NCBI RefSeq assembly: GCF_018372875.1
Contig: NZ_JAHAIF010000008.1
Coordinates: forward strand, 25,671-89,670
Source of the DNA: Clostridium sp.
GTDB taxonomy: Bacteria > Bacillota > Clostridia > Clostridiales > Clostridiaceae
DNA: 64,000 bases
Direction: 5' to 3'
Shown: in pieces, positions 17,717 to 26,095 of the stretch
Layout: the number at the start of each line of letters is the position of its first letter
How positions within the stretch are numbered: the stretch's first letter is position 1
The notes under the pieces: generated by a model
Told to the model about the DNA's origin: nothing
What the model saw: only the letters and a program-made list of their open reading frames with translations
The model's database searches: none
Position numbers and translations under genes: made by a program

Positions 17717-18040
17717 TTAAAGTGGGGTAAAATATTTTGGCTTTCAGTAGTAATAACTGCAGTGGGGATGGTTGCTGCTTTTCTTCTTAGTTCTTCATTA
17801 AAAAGGATTTTTCCTAATGTTAATGATGGAATGATTGGGCTTACAAGAAACAATCTGTTTCGGTTAATACTCTTTGCTATGTCAACAATTATATTTCCTC
17901 CTATAGCAGAGGAAGTCTTTTATAGAAAAGCAATGATAAAATTTGATACAAAAGGAATTTTGATTTTGACATCATTTGTGGGAATGATTTTGTATGCCTT
18001 AGAGCATTCACTATCATGGCTAGGAATTTTAGAAACATGA
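17717..18040 (+). pseudogene. CPBP-family membrane protease remnant
   Basis: The frame is open from 17717 without a usable start at its head. The translation KWGKIFWLSVVITAVGMVAA (then two further hydrophobic stretches) contains the glutamate motif EEVFYR of CPBP (Abi/CAAX-like) intramembrane proteases and the start of the next helix ending ALEHSLSWLGILET. Family members are usually 200-300 residues with further helices and a second His motif, all missing here. Both ends are therefore lost. The next gene begins five bases later without a ribosome site, which suggests a deletion joined the two. Confidence 0.7.
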
Positions 18041-18044
18041 AATT

Positions 18045-18599
18045 ATGCTACTAAAGAATCCGATATATGTTGATTTTTCAAGTGAAATATTAAATTTTGG
18101 TTATAATTTAGAAGCTACTAGTATCTATATTGAATTAGAGGATAGTAGCATGTATTCAGTTCAATATTTTAATTGGAAAGATGGTAAAGCTTATTGGAGA
18201 GATAATTTTTCTGTAAGCTGTAGCGAAGTATTAAAATTAATAAGTGGAAGGTTGTTATATGAGGAAAAAGGGATAGAAAAAATAGCTTTAATACCTAAAC
18301 TAAAAAATGAATTATTTACATCAAATGATTGGTTTGGTAACCTACTTGAAAGTTGGACAATTACTGGAAGTGTAAATTATCCTTTTGGTTCAACTAAACA
18401 ACGTGGATATGTTTTTTATAAATTGGATTTAAAAGAAGATGTTTGTTTTGGTGGAAATATATTTAATTATGAACATTATATTCTACCATTTAGAGTTCCC
18501 TATTCTGAGACAGAGGCAACTAACAATTTATTTAATGAAAACTTAAGACAACACTATACAAATTTTAAAACTAAAGTCTATAGAGAAACTAATGAGTAA
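18045..18599 (+). CDS. Hypothetical protein, possibly 5' truncated
   Basis: 184 residues, soluble, rich in aromatic residues (YSVQYFNWKDGKAYWRDNFS). No family recognised. There is no ribosome site before the ATG at 18045 and an in-frame stop lies 15 bases upstream. The native start may have been lost in the event that truncated the adjoining protease gene, or translation may rely on coupling to it. Confidence 0.5.
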   Translation: MLLKNPIYVDFSSEILNFGYNLEATSIYIELEDSSMYSVQYFNWKDGKAYWRDNFSVSCSEVLKLISGRLLYEEKGIEKIALIPKLKNELFTSNDWFGNLLESWTITGSVNYPFGSTKQRGYVFYKLDLKEDVCFGGNIFNYEHYILPFRVPYSETEATNNLFNENLRQHYTNFKTKVYRETNE

Positions 18600-18692
18600 A
18601 GGCTAAGTGATAATATATGAAAATATGCTATTAGCCTATGAAGATAAATTAATTTGGATTAAAAATGTTAAGGAGTTGAAGGTGATATTATA

Positions 18693-19511
18693 ATGACAGA
18701 GGAAATCTTTAATAGAATACAATCAAAACTTAGTAAATTTAAATTTTCTTCTATGAATTATATAGATTATGAGGATATATGTAATTATGAAGTTAAGGTG
18801 GAAAATGACAATATAATTTTAATATATGGATTTAATTATGAAGGTAAAGTAAATGAATATCACTGGGCAACAAATTCAGTAGAGTATCTAATAGATCGTT
18901 TAAAACATAAGAAAGAGTTTTTAGTAACTTTTATACCTCATGAATGGGTTTCAAAGCTAGAGGAGGGAGGGCTAATAATTAGAAATGCTTGGCATGACTA
19001 CTTTAAGTATAGTCTTAATGAAATAGAGCCTTCAGATGATTTTGAATTTTTAACCATAGAAGAGTGTGAAGAAGCTTCAAAAGTAACTATGATGTGCAAA
19101 AATCAAAGTAGGGGTTTTACTGGTCAAACATCTAAATGGATGAAGGAATGGATTAGTAATACTGAGGACTCTGGGAGTAATTCAGGAACAAGAAATAATG
19201 GAATAATAATTGAGAGAGATATTAATAATGAAATAATAGGTCTTATATGTGTTGCTACATATGGACATGAAAGCAAAAAAGGATCAATACTTTGGATTAG
19301 AGAGGTTGCAGTTATTCCTAAGTTTCAAAATATGGGAATAGGTAGAAAGCTTATACTTAAAGCTCTTGCATATGGTAAGAAGTATAATGCTGCTAGAGCC
19401 TTCCTTGCTGCTGATGAATGTAATTATCCTGGAATTCATTTGTATACAGACATTGGTTTTGTACCTAGTGAAGAAAAAAGTCAAATAGATATGATTAAGA
19501 GGGAAAATTAA
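18693..19511 (+). CDS. GNAT family N-acetyltransferase (two-part)
   Basis: 272 residues. The N-terminal 130 residues have no recognisable motif; the C-terminal 140 form a GNAT domain with strand 4 WIREVAVIPKFQNMGIGRKL carrying the acetyl-CoA pyrophosphate loop (Q/RxxGxG/A form QNMGIG) and the closing LYTDIGFVP. Acceptor unknown. Ribosome site AAGGTGA. Ends at a bidirectional terminator. Confidence 0.85.
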   Translation: MTEEIFNRIQSKLSKFKFSSMNYIDYEDICNYEVKVENDNIILIYGFNYEGKVNEYHWATNSVEYLIDRLKHKKEFLVTFIPHEWVSKLEEGGLIIRNAWHDYFKYSLNEIEPSDDFEFLTIEECEEASKVTMMCKNQSRGFTGQTSKWMKEWISNTEDSGSNSGTRNNGIIIERDINNEIIGLICVATYGHESKKGSILWIREVAVIPKFQNMGIGRKLILKALAYGKKYNAARAFLAADECNYPGIHLYTDIGFVPSEEKSQIDMIKREN

Positions 19512-19584
19512 TAAAAAAGATTGGAAAGAGCATAAATAGGATTTATATAGCAAAAAAATAAAATTTATGAGATAGTACAATTAT

Positions 19585-19624
19585 AAAAAGAGGATCCAAT
19601 TATTATATTGAATCCTCTTTTATA
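19585..19624. terminator. Bidirectional terminator
   Basis: A 15-base stem (one mismatch) AAAAGAGGATCCAAT with ATTGAATCCTCTTTT; A/T tails on both sides. Serves the converging GNAT and hydrolase genes. Confidence 0.85.
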
Positions 19625-19634
19625 ATACTATTTA

Positions 19635-20597
19635 TTAAATATATTTACTTAGGAATTTAGATATACCATTCCAATACATATCAGGGTTCACTTTACTAGA
19701 TTTAGCATGTCCTGCCCCTTCAACTACTAGCTTCTCTTTTGGTGCTGAACAAGCATTATACACTTGCTCTAGCATTGAAAACGGCACAAAATCATCCTTA
19801 TCTCCATGAATAAAAAGTGTAGGAGTTTTAGATTTTTTTACTTGTTCTAATGGAGAAGCATCCTTTAACCAATAGCCGGCTCTAAACTTTCCAATTAAAC
19901 TAGCTGTATGCATCATTGGAAAAGGTGGTAATCCAAAAAGTTCATCTAATTGATAAGAGAATTGATCCCAAGCTGATGTATATCCACAATCTTCAATTAT
20001 AGCTTTAACATTAGAAGGTAAATTCTCACCAGAAACATTCATTACAGTTGCAGCCCCCATAGATACTCCAAATAAAACTATTTCCGAATCTTTGTCAACA
20101 TCTATTATATAGTTAATTAGGTCAATTATATCTAACCTTTCATCCCAACCCATTCCAATGTAGTCACCTTCGCTCATTCCATGTCCTCTTAAATCTGGTA
20201 TAAGAACATTATATCCTATGTCATAAAACTTTTTTCCATAGTTAGACATAAGCTTTCCTTCAGAAGTATAACCATGCACTGTGATAACCCATTTGTTTGA
20301 GTTATTCTTTAATAAATAATTATGTAGTTTAAGCCCATCCTTAGATGTTCTATAAAGAGATTCATAACCACTGTCATTAAGTAACCAAGTTTCAGCGTCA
20401 ATATTAACTTCACCACTTGTTTCATTTTGAGATATGGCTTCTGTACTTTCTTCGTCTGATCCAAAAACTATTGATTTATCTGTTGTAGGATCTAAGGCTA
20501 AATTATATAAGTAGGTTCCTCCCAAACCTAGGGCTAGTCCAATTATTACTGTAATTATTATTGCAATACTAATTATTATCTTTTTTATTTTACTCAT
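19635..20597 (-). CDS. Membrane-anchored alpha/beta hydrolase
   Basis: 320 residues. One N-terminal membrane segment (about 7-31), then a linker rich in Glu/Ser and an alpha/beta hydrolase domain facing outside. Nucleophile Ser179 in GVSMGA, oxyanion HGYTSEG, acid Asp267 in HGDKDDFVP, His296 in GAGHAKS: a complete triad. It resembles the YqkD/BAAT-like esterase family; substrate unknown (acyl esters or peptides). RBS AAGGAGA before ATG. Single gene. Confidence 0.9.
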   Translation of the reverse strand: MSKIKKIIISIAIIITVIIGLALGLGGTYLYNLALDPTTDKSIVFGSDEESTEAISQNETSGEVNIDAETWLLNDSGYESLYRTSKDGLKLHNYLLKNNSNKWVITVHGYTSEGKLMSNYGKKFYDIGYNVLIPDLRGHGMSEGDYIGMGWDERLDIIDLINYIIDVDKDSEIVLFGVSMGAATVMNVSGENLPSNVKAIIEDCGYTSAWDQFSYQLDELFGLPPFPMMHTASLIGKFRAGYWLKDASPLEQVKKSKTPTLFIHGDKDDFVPFSMLEQVYNACSAPKEKLVVEGAGHAKSSKVNPDMYWNGISKFLSKYI

Positions 20598-20783
20598 TAC
20601 ATTTCTCCTTATTTAAATTTATTAAATTATAGCATATTTATTTTGATAGTCAAAGTAAATATTTGCATATATAGGAGGTGAATTGCAGAACAATAAAAAT
20701 AATAATTAAGAATAAATTAAGTTATGTACTGTAAATTTAATGGTAAAATATATATGTAATATGCAATTTGTGGGGTGTTAAAA

Positions 20784-21002
20784 TTGAAAGATGCTTTAAC
20801 GATTATAGCAATATTAATAGCTATAGTTGTAATAGTGGAATTTATAAAATTATATTTAATTCATATGAAAATTAATAAGACTACAATGGGGGAAAGTGGA
20901 CTTTATAGAAGGTTTATAAAAAATTTTAAACTATTAGTTTTATTTACAATAGTAGGAGCTTTAGTGTTTGTCATCAATTTAATCTCAGAGGGAATCCTCT
21001 GA
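20784..21002 (+). CDS. Small two-helix membrane protein
   Basis: 72 residues if begun at TTG 20784 (GGGG-type ribosome site about seven bases upstream); a GTG at 20775 is the alternative. Two hydrophobic helices (about 5-27 and 50-69) linked by a basic loop (KINKTTMGESGLYRRFIKNF). Family not recognised. The terminator stem overlaps the final codons. Confidence 0.6.
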   Translation: MKDALTIIAILIAIVVIVEFIKLYLIHMKINKTTMGESGLYRRFIKNFKLLVLFTIVGALVFVINLISEGIL

Positions 21003-21020
21003 GATTTTAATCTTTTATAG
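20981..21020 (+). terminator. Terminator overlapping stop codon
   Basis: AATCTCAGAG pairs with CTCTGAGATT (loop GGAATC), then TTAATCTTTT. Confidence 0.75.
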
Positions 21021-21039
21021 GAAAATTTTATAAGAGGTG

Positions 21040-21095
21040 TTGACATATATCCAAATATATTATATATTATAATCACAGAATGAAAATCATTCTCA
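21040..21095 (+). promoter_or_regulatory. Promoter with strong Fur box
   Basis: TTGACA (21040-21045), 17 bases, TATATT (21063-21068), then TGAAAATCATTCTCA at 21081-21095, matching 12 of 14 specified positions of the Fur core TGATAATNATTATCA. The operator sits over the expected start site (about 21076), a classic repressing position. Confidence 0.7.
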
Positions 21096-21277
21096 ACAAG
21101 GTGTAAATTATTAATTAGCTTCATAGTTAAATTATTTCACACATGAATCAAGAATATTTATGATTACACCAATAGCATAAATAGAAGCTATAATAAATTT
21201 ATACATACAAACAAAATTTTTCATCGCGAATCTTTTCTCTACAAAAAGAGTACCTTTAAAAGAGGGTACTCTTTTTA
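21076..21277 (+). ncRNA. Candidate iron-regulated small RNA
   Basis: The transcript from the Fur-box promoter runs about 200 bases to a strong stem-loop at 21243-21276. On this strand I find no frame longer than a few codons with a ribosome site. A Fur-controlled, terminator-ended, non-coding transcript is the arrangement of iron-sparing sRNAs (RyhB, FsrA). No similarity to those is visible, and a minus-strand 30-codon frame (21132-21224) is the alternative explanation. Confidence 0.45.
21243..21277. terminator. Bidirectional terminator
   Basis: AAAAAGAGTACC and GGTACTCTTTTT form a perfect 12-pair stem with a ten-base loop. Confidence 0.85.
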
Positions 21278-21378
21278 ACTGTCTAGTAAAGTATAAAATT
21301 TCAATTAGCTATAAATCAAAGGTATTATTAAAGTTTAATATTAAAAAATATAAAATAAAGGATAGTAATTTTATATTT

Positions 21379-21476
21379 TCCTTACCTTAAGTAAGAAGGG
21401 AATAGATATTTATTTTTCTGTGACTTGGAGCTTGCGACGGAACAAGCAAAATAAATATCCTCTACACCTTTTTAAC
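21379..21476 (+). ncRNA. Structured non-coding element of unknown role
   Basis: Two nested structures in an otherwise AT-rich gap. A small hairpin CTTAC/GTAAG lies at about 21380-21395. Next a perfect 12-pair stem GATATTTATTTT (21405-21416) with AAAATAAATATC (21448-21459) encloses a GC-richer core in which GCTTG (21430-21434) pairs with CAAGC (21443-21447). This leaves a 13-base asymmetric bulge on the 5' side. A T run follows at 21469. No known riboswitch signature recognised. Confidence 0.4.
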
Positions 21477-21552
21477 ATTCCTATATTTAGTATAGCCAAT
21501 TGTATGACTTCTATGGTAGCATATGGTTATCATAGATAAAAGGGAGAATGTT

Positions 21553-22068
21553 ATGAATATAAAACTTAGACTTATAGAAAAAAATGATAAAGAAGAGTAT
21601 TGGAAGGCAGGTTTTGAAAATCCAGATGAAGAAATGCTTCATTATACAGCTACTACAGAAAAAGTTGACTTTAAAATAATTGATAAATTTGTAGATAAGC
21701 TTGTTGATGATGAGGAAAGGAGACATTTCTTAATTATAGGAGATGGTAAAATTATTGGAGAAACTTCATTAATGGACATAGATTTTGAGAGTAGAATCTG
21801 TGGCTTTAGAATAGCTCTATTTAATAAAAAGTATTTTGGTATGGGGATAGGGTATAGGGCAGTATATGAAACTATAAAATATGCTTTTGAAGAATTAAAG
21901 CTTCATAGAGTTGAATTAGAGGTATTTGATTATAATAAAAGAGCTAAGAGGACTTATGAGAAGGTTGGTTTTAAAGAGGAAGGACGTCAAAGAGATGGAT
22001 TATTCTTTAAAAATGAATACCACGATGTTATTTTAATGTCTATTTTAGAGGGAGAATTCATAGCTTAA
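21553..22068 (+). CDS. GNAT acetyltransferase, RimJ/RimL-like
   Basis: 171 residues from the ATG at 21553, selected because AGGGAG lies six bases before it; an earlier ATG at 21523 has no site. One GNAT_3-type domain: strand 4/P-loop region NKKYFGMGIGYRAV and the LHRVELEVFDYNKRAKRTYE-KVGF block typical of RimJ/RimL-like enzymes that acetylate protein N-termini or small amines (spermidine acetyltransferase-like). Substrate uncertain. Confidence 0.88.
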   Translation: MNIKLRLIEKNDKEEYWKAGFENPDEEMLHYTATTEKVDFKIIDKFVDKLVDDEERRHFLIIGDGKIIGETSLMDIDFESRICGFRIALFNKKYFGMGIGYRAVYETIKYAFEELKLHRVELEVFDYNKRAKRTYEKVGFKEEGRQRDGLFFKNEYHDVILMSILEGEFIA

Positions 22069-22152
22069 GGAATAAGTAAGAAATAAAATATTAAAAAGTA
22101 ATTTTTTCATCCTAAAATAGTAATAAATAAATTGATATAAGGGGCAATAAGG

Positions 22153-22958
22153 GTGAAAATTAAGTTTATTTTACCTGCACTTGAAGAAGCTAAAAGTCCA
22201 TACTGGAGGCCAATAAAGTATTCTTTATTTCCTCCACTTGGATTAGCTACGCTTGCTTCTTTTTGCGGTGAAGAAGATGAAATAGAAATAGTAGATGAAC
22301 ATATTGAAATTCTAAAGTTAGATGATTTTCCAGATTTAGTTTGCATTGAAACATATATTACTAACTCATATAGGGCATATGAAATAGCAGACCATTATAG
22401 AAATAAAGGGGTAACTGTGGCATTAGGAGGACTACATGCAACTTCATTGCCATATGAAGCTAAAAAGCATTGTGATGTGGTTTTAATAGGACTTATGAAA
22501 TAGGAATAATGATAAATGGAAGCTTTATATTTGGACTTGATGATGATAAAAATGACGTTTTTGCTAGAACAACAGAATGGGCAATAGATAATGGAATAAC
22601 AACAGTAACAAATCATATTCTAACTCCATATCCAGGAACTCCAATTTTTGAAGAAATGAAAAAATCTAATAGGATAATTACAGAAGATTGGAGAAAGTAT
22701 GATACAAGACATTTAACGTTTAATCATCCCAATATAACAAAAGAGGAAATGGAAAAAGGATATAAGGAAGCTTATAAAGAATTCTATAAATGGAGTAACA
22801 TATTTAAGGACTCAAAAAATCATGAAGAATTAAAAATGAAACTAAAGCATTTTACATATGCAGGAGCATGGAAGAAGTTTGAGCCAGTATGGAACTTTTT
22901 GATAAAAACAGATATGTTACCAAAGGCTAGAAGAGTACTTGTTAACACTTTAAAATAA
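22153..22958 (+). pseudogene. B12-binding radical SAM protein with internal deletion
   Basis: The first part (22153 to about 22490) encodes an N-terminal cobalamin-binding-like domain (PPLGLATLASFCGEEDEIEI to CDVVLIG). The second part, read in another frame from about 22492 (YEIGIMINGSFIFGLDDD), encodes the C-terminal half of the same family, ending ARRVLVNTLK. The intervening radical SAM core with its CxxxCxxC cluster motif, about 180 residues in intact relatives, is gone, and the join at about 22490-22497 also shifts the frame. The enzyme cannot be active. Confidence 0.88.
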
Positions 22959-22982
22959 ATTTAAATATGAAGGATGAAGTTT

Positions 22983-23612
22983 ATGAAGAGATACAAATGT
23001 GTAATATTTGATTTAGATGGTACAGTGTTAAATACAGAACGAATGAATATGATACCTTTACAAAGGTTAGTAAAAGAAGAGTTAAATATTTTTATTCCTT
23101 ATAATGACCTACTTAAATATATGGCTTATCCAGGAATAAAGACAATAGAAGAATTAGGATTTAAGGATATTGAAAAATCCTATGCTAAATGGGTAGAATA
23201 TGTAAATAGCTTTGAAGAAGGAGCAACACTTTATGAAGGTTTTAATAAACTTATTCCTAGATTAAACGAATTAGGAATTAAATGTGCAATTGCAAGTTCA
23301 AAAATGAAAAAACAGTATGAAATAGATTTTTCTCCAACAGGTCTTGAAGAATATATTTCGTGTACAGTACTTGCGGAAGATACAGAACGACATAAACCTT
23401 ATCCAGATCCACTGCTTAAGGTTTGTGATACATTAGATCTAAATGGTGAAGAATGCATATATATGGGGGATACATTATCAGATTATAAAGCAACTAAAGC
23501 AGCAAATATGGATTTTGCCCTAGCTAAATGGGGAGCAGCATCAATTGATGGAATTCAAGGAGATTATCTTTTAGATACCCCATTAGATTTATTAAAATAC
23601 ATATTAATATAA
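22983..23612 (+). CDS. HAD-IA family hydrolase (phosphoglycolate phosphatase-like)
   Basis: 209 residues from the ATG at 22983 (AAGGA nine bases upstream fits it better than the ATG at 22974). HAD motifs: I FDLDGTVLN, II IASSK, III with Lys in RHKPYPDP, IV GDTLSDYKA. A helical cap follows motif I. Acts on a small phosphate ester in the cytoplasm; the specific substrate (phosphoglycolate, beta-phosphoglucomutase-type sugar) is not determined. It lies 24 bases after the broken radical SAM gene. Confidence 0.9.
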   Translation: MKRYKCVIFDLDGTVLNTERMNMIPLQRLVKEELNIFIPYNDLLKYMAYPGIKTIEELGFKDIEKSYAKWVEYVNSFEEGATLYEGFNKLIPRLNELGIKCAIASSKMKKQYEIDFSPTGLEEYISCTVLAEDTERHKPYPDPLLKVCDTLDLNGEECIYMGDTLSDYKATKAANMDFALAKWGAASIDGIQGDYLLDTPLDLLKYILI

Positions 23613-23630
23613 AAAGATTGAATAATATAG

Positions 23631-23661
23631 TTGACTATGCCCTTAGGGAGTACTCTATTAT
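23631..23661 (+). promoter_or_regulatory. MerR-type 19-bp-spacer promoter with operator
   Basis: TTGACT (23631-23636) and TATTAT (23656-23661) are 19 bases apart, the over-long spacing that MerR activators correct by DNA twisting. The spacer holds the dyad core CCCTTAGGG, also seen at promoters of the TipA/BmrR branch. Confidence 0.7.
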
Positions 23662-23681
23662 GTATCTTAAGAGGTGAGTAT

Positions 23682-24605
23682 ATGTTAATTAATGAGGTAT
23701 GTAAAAGCACTGGTTTAACTAAAAAAGCTATTTTATATTATGAAAAGGAAAAGTTTATAACCCCAAGTAAGCTTAGCAATGGATATAGGGATTATAGCAA
23801 TGAAGATATAAAGATATTACAAGAGATATCATTATATAGAAAGCTAGATATTTCAGTAAAGGACATTATGACTATATTAAAGTCTAATGACAAAAAAGAT
23901 ATACTAAATAAAATAGTACTAGAGAAAGAGCAAAAAGAGATCAGGCTAAAAATAGATAAGATTTATCTGGAAAGATTAATAGAGGGAGATATGTCAATTA
24001 ATGAAATATCCAAGTTAAATGATGAAATAATTCAAGAGGAAAAAAAGAGTGGGGAATTTATAAAGCGTGAGCTAAAAAGAGCTTTCCCAAAGGAATTTGG
24101 AGAATATATGGCATATCATTTTTCACCATACTTAAACGAACCATTAGATACTATAGAAAAAATTAAAGCATGGCATAATATAGTTGATTTTCTAGATAAT
24201 ATACCACAATTTAAAATACCTAAGTTCATACAAATGGGGCTAGAAAATTCCAGTGATGAAATTAGAAAGAAAACATACGAAGCTACAAAAAGTAAGATGG
24301 AGGCATTATTAGAAGCCCAAGGAGAAGAACTAGAAGAGTATAAGAAAGAGCTATTAGGATACGTAGATAAACAAAAAGAATGGTCACTTTTACCATCTTT
24401 GAATCCATTTTTTAATTTCAAGAAAAAACTTATGAACTTCTACAAAGAAAGTGGATATTATGAAGTATTTATTCCTAATATGAAGGTGTTAAGTAAGGAA
24501 TATAGAGAATATAGCGAAAAGCTTAACCTTATAAATGATAAGTTATCTAAAGAACTAGGAATAAAATATGATGAAAACTATAAAATAATTAGAGTTGATG
24601 AATAA
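23682..24605 (+). CDS. MerR family transcriptional activator
   Basis: 307 residues from ATG 23682 (RBS GAGGTGA). N-terminal MerR DNA-binding domain (LINEVCKSTGLTKKAILYYE to ISVKDIMTILKSND, 1-70), a coiled-coil linker (about 80-130) and a large helical effector domain of about 170 residues with many aromatic residues (WSLLPSLNPFFNF), as in multidrug-sensing members. Autoregulation is likely from the 19-bp-spacer promoter 20 bases upstream. No other gene is obviously controlled by it here. Confidence 0.88.
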   Translation: MLINEVCKSTGLTKKAILYYEKEKFITPSKLSNGYRDYSNEDIKILQEISLYRKLDISVKDIMTILKSNDKKDILNKIVLEKEQKEIRLKIDKIYLERLIEGDMSINEISKLNDEIIQEEKKSGEFIKRELKRAFPKEFGEYMAYHFSPYLNEPLDTIEKIKAWHNIVDFLDNIPQFKIPKFIQMGLENSSDEIRKKTYEATKSKMEALLEAQGEELEEYKKELLGYVDKQKEWSLLPSLNPFFNFKKKLMNFYKESGYYEVFIPNMKVLSKEYREYSEKLNLINDKLSKELGIKYDENYKIIRVDE

Positions 24606-24643
24606 AAGGAGTAAACACTGATGATAACAGTGTTTACTCCTTC
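24606..24643. terminator. Bidirectional terminator
   Basis: AAGGAGTAAACACTG pairs perfectly with CAGTGTTTACTCCTT, loop ATGATAA; between converging merR and hydrogenase genes. Confidence 0.85.
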
Positions 24644-25992
24644 TAAAATTCTCTTTCAAATAATTGAATTTTATCTTTATCTTCAAAGTCCTTTAAAGAC
24701 TCTATTCCTAATCTACCTAACACATCATCCAAGGTATCAGAGTGAACAGGCACTTGAATTGCAGATTCCTTAGCAAAATTATCTACAGATTCCTTTCCTC
24801 TAGCAATAGGAACATTAGCTTTAGGGCCACCAACACATCCACCAACACAACCCATTCCTTCAAGGAAGCTAGCATTTATTTCTCCATTTAAGGCAGAATT
24901 TAAAATCTTCTTACATTCAACTACACCATTTGCTTGAATAGCTTTAAAATTCTTTATTTGGTCAGGATATAGTTCCTTTAGTACATCATGTACAGCTATT
25001 GATACCCCACCAGTCCTTGCATATAATCTACCACCCTTAGATGCATATTCCTTAGTTGGTACTCCTTCTAAATCTCTTGGCCTTATGTCCATAGCATTAA
25101 AAATCTCATCAACCTCTTGGAAAGTAAGTACAAAATCTATAGCACCAGCCACATCCTTTTCTTTAGCTTCAGCTTTTTTAGCAATACAAGGACCAACAAA
25201 AACAACCTTGGCCTCAGGATTTAATTTCTTAATAATTCTACCTGCTGCAACCATTGGGGAAACAGAAGGAGAAAGATCATCAATTAATTCATTATATACT
25301 TTTTTAAGCATTCCAACCCACATAGGGCAACAACAGGATGTAATCATTAAATCATTAGGACTCTTTACATGTTTATTAAATTCAACAGCTTCTTTGATAC
25401 TTAGAATATCTGCTGCAAAAGCTACCTCTACCATATCCGTAAAGCCCATTTGAATAAAGGCAGCTCTTAGTTGATCCATTGTTACATCGTCACCAAATTG
25501 ACCACTTATAGCAGGGGCAACAGCTGCAATAACAGTTTTATTATTTTTTATTAAGTCTATTATTGGGATATACTGAACCTTATCTAATATTCTTCCAGAT
25601 TTACATGAATCTACACATATGCCACAACCTAAACACTTATCCCCATCTATTTCTGTACTTCCTTTTTCATTATCAAAATATATTGCATCAAAAGGACAGG
25701 CTCTTTGACAGTTATATTTATTATCATCACCCTTGCAAGAATCGTCACTACAACATTGAAGTTTTTCTACAACCTTTTTTTGAACTGTATAATGGGTAAT
25801 AGCTTTCTTTAAGTTATATAAATAGTTGTTGTCAAATTCTATTTTTACTCCACAAAGAGAAGTTATAATTTCAAATGTTTCCTGTGGAGATGATTCATGA
25901 CAAGTAATAATTCTGTTTAAAGTTTTGTCAAAATCACCTTCATAATAAGATTTAACTAATGTATCAAATAAATCATTATATTTATTATGCAT
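24643..25992 (-). CDS. [FeFe]-hydrogenase, TSCCCP-type
   Basis: 449 residues. Two [4Fe-4S] motifs (CKGDDNKYNCQRACP and CLGCGICVDSC, about 86-130) precede the H-cluster domain: L1 TSCCCPMW (218-225), L2 GPCIAKKAEAKE (267-278), L3 EGMGCVGGCVGGP (378-390), supplying the four cluster cysteines C220, C269, C382, C386. The N-terminal 80 residues lack a [2Fe-2S] domain. Catalyses H2 uptake/evolution or senses H2 in the cytoplasm. The extra Cys in L1 differs from the usual TSCCP/TSCSP and is the motif known from the oxygen-protected Clostridium beijerinckii enzyme CbA5H. RBS GGAGGG precedes the ATG; a rubredoxin gene lies upstream on the same strand. Confidence 0.93.
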   Translation of the reverse strand: MHNKYNDLFDTLVKSYYEGDFDKTLNRIITCHESSPQETFEIITSLCGVKIEFDNNYLYNLKKAITHYTVQKKVVEKLQCCSDDSCKGDDNKYNCQRACPFDAIYFDNEKGSTEIDGDKCLGCGICVDSCKSGRILDKVQYIPIIDLIKNNKTVIAAVAPAISGQFGDDVTMDQLRAAFIQMGFTDMVEVAFAADILSIKEAVEFNKHVKSPNDLMITSCCCPMWVGMLKKVYNELIDDLSPSVSPMVAAGRIIKKLNPEAKVVFVGPCIAKKAEAKEKDVAGAIDFVLTFQEVDEIFNAMDIRPRDLEGVPTKEYASKGGRLYARTGGVSIAVHDVLKELYPDQIKNFKAIQANGVVECKKILNSALNGEINASFLEGMGCVGGCVGGPKANVPIARGKESVDNFAKESAIQVPVHSDTLDDVLGRLGIESLKDFEDKDKIQLFEREF

Positions 25993-26049
25993 AATACCCT
26001 CCTACTGGAAATTTATAAATTAGTATATGTAAAAATACAATATTTATTC

Positions 26050-26085
26050 AAAAAAAGAAAACCCCTATTGGAGTTTCTTTTATAG
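26050..26085 (-). terminator. Terminator of rubredoxin
   Basis: On the minus strand AAAAGAAACTCC and GGGGTTTTCTTT can pair around AATA, followed by TTTT. The stem is imperfect. Confidence 0.6.
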
Positions 26086-26095
26086 AATGATTTAA

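Noticed and set aside
20670-20720. Strong ribosome-site-like AGGAGGTGA followed by short frames
   Set aside because: The frames behind it are 8 and 18 codons with no coherent sequence; no terminator follows.
21132-21224. Minus-strand 30-codon hydrophobic frame opposite the Fur-box transcript
   Set aside because: No convincing ribosome site and no minus-strand promoter found; kept only as an alternative to the small RNA.
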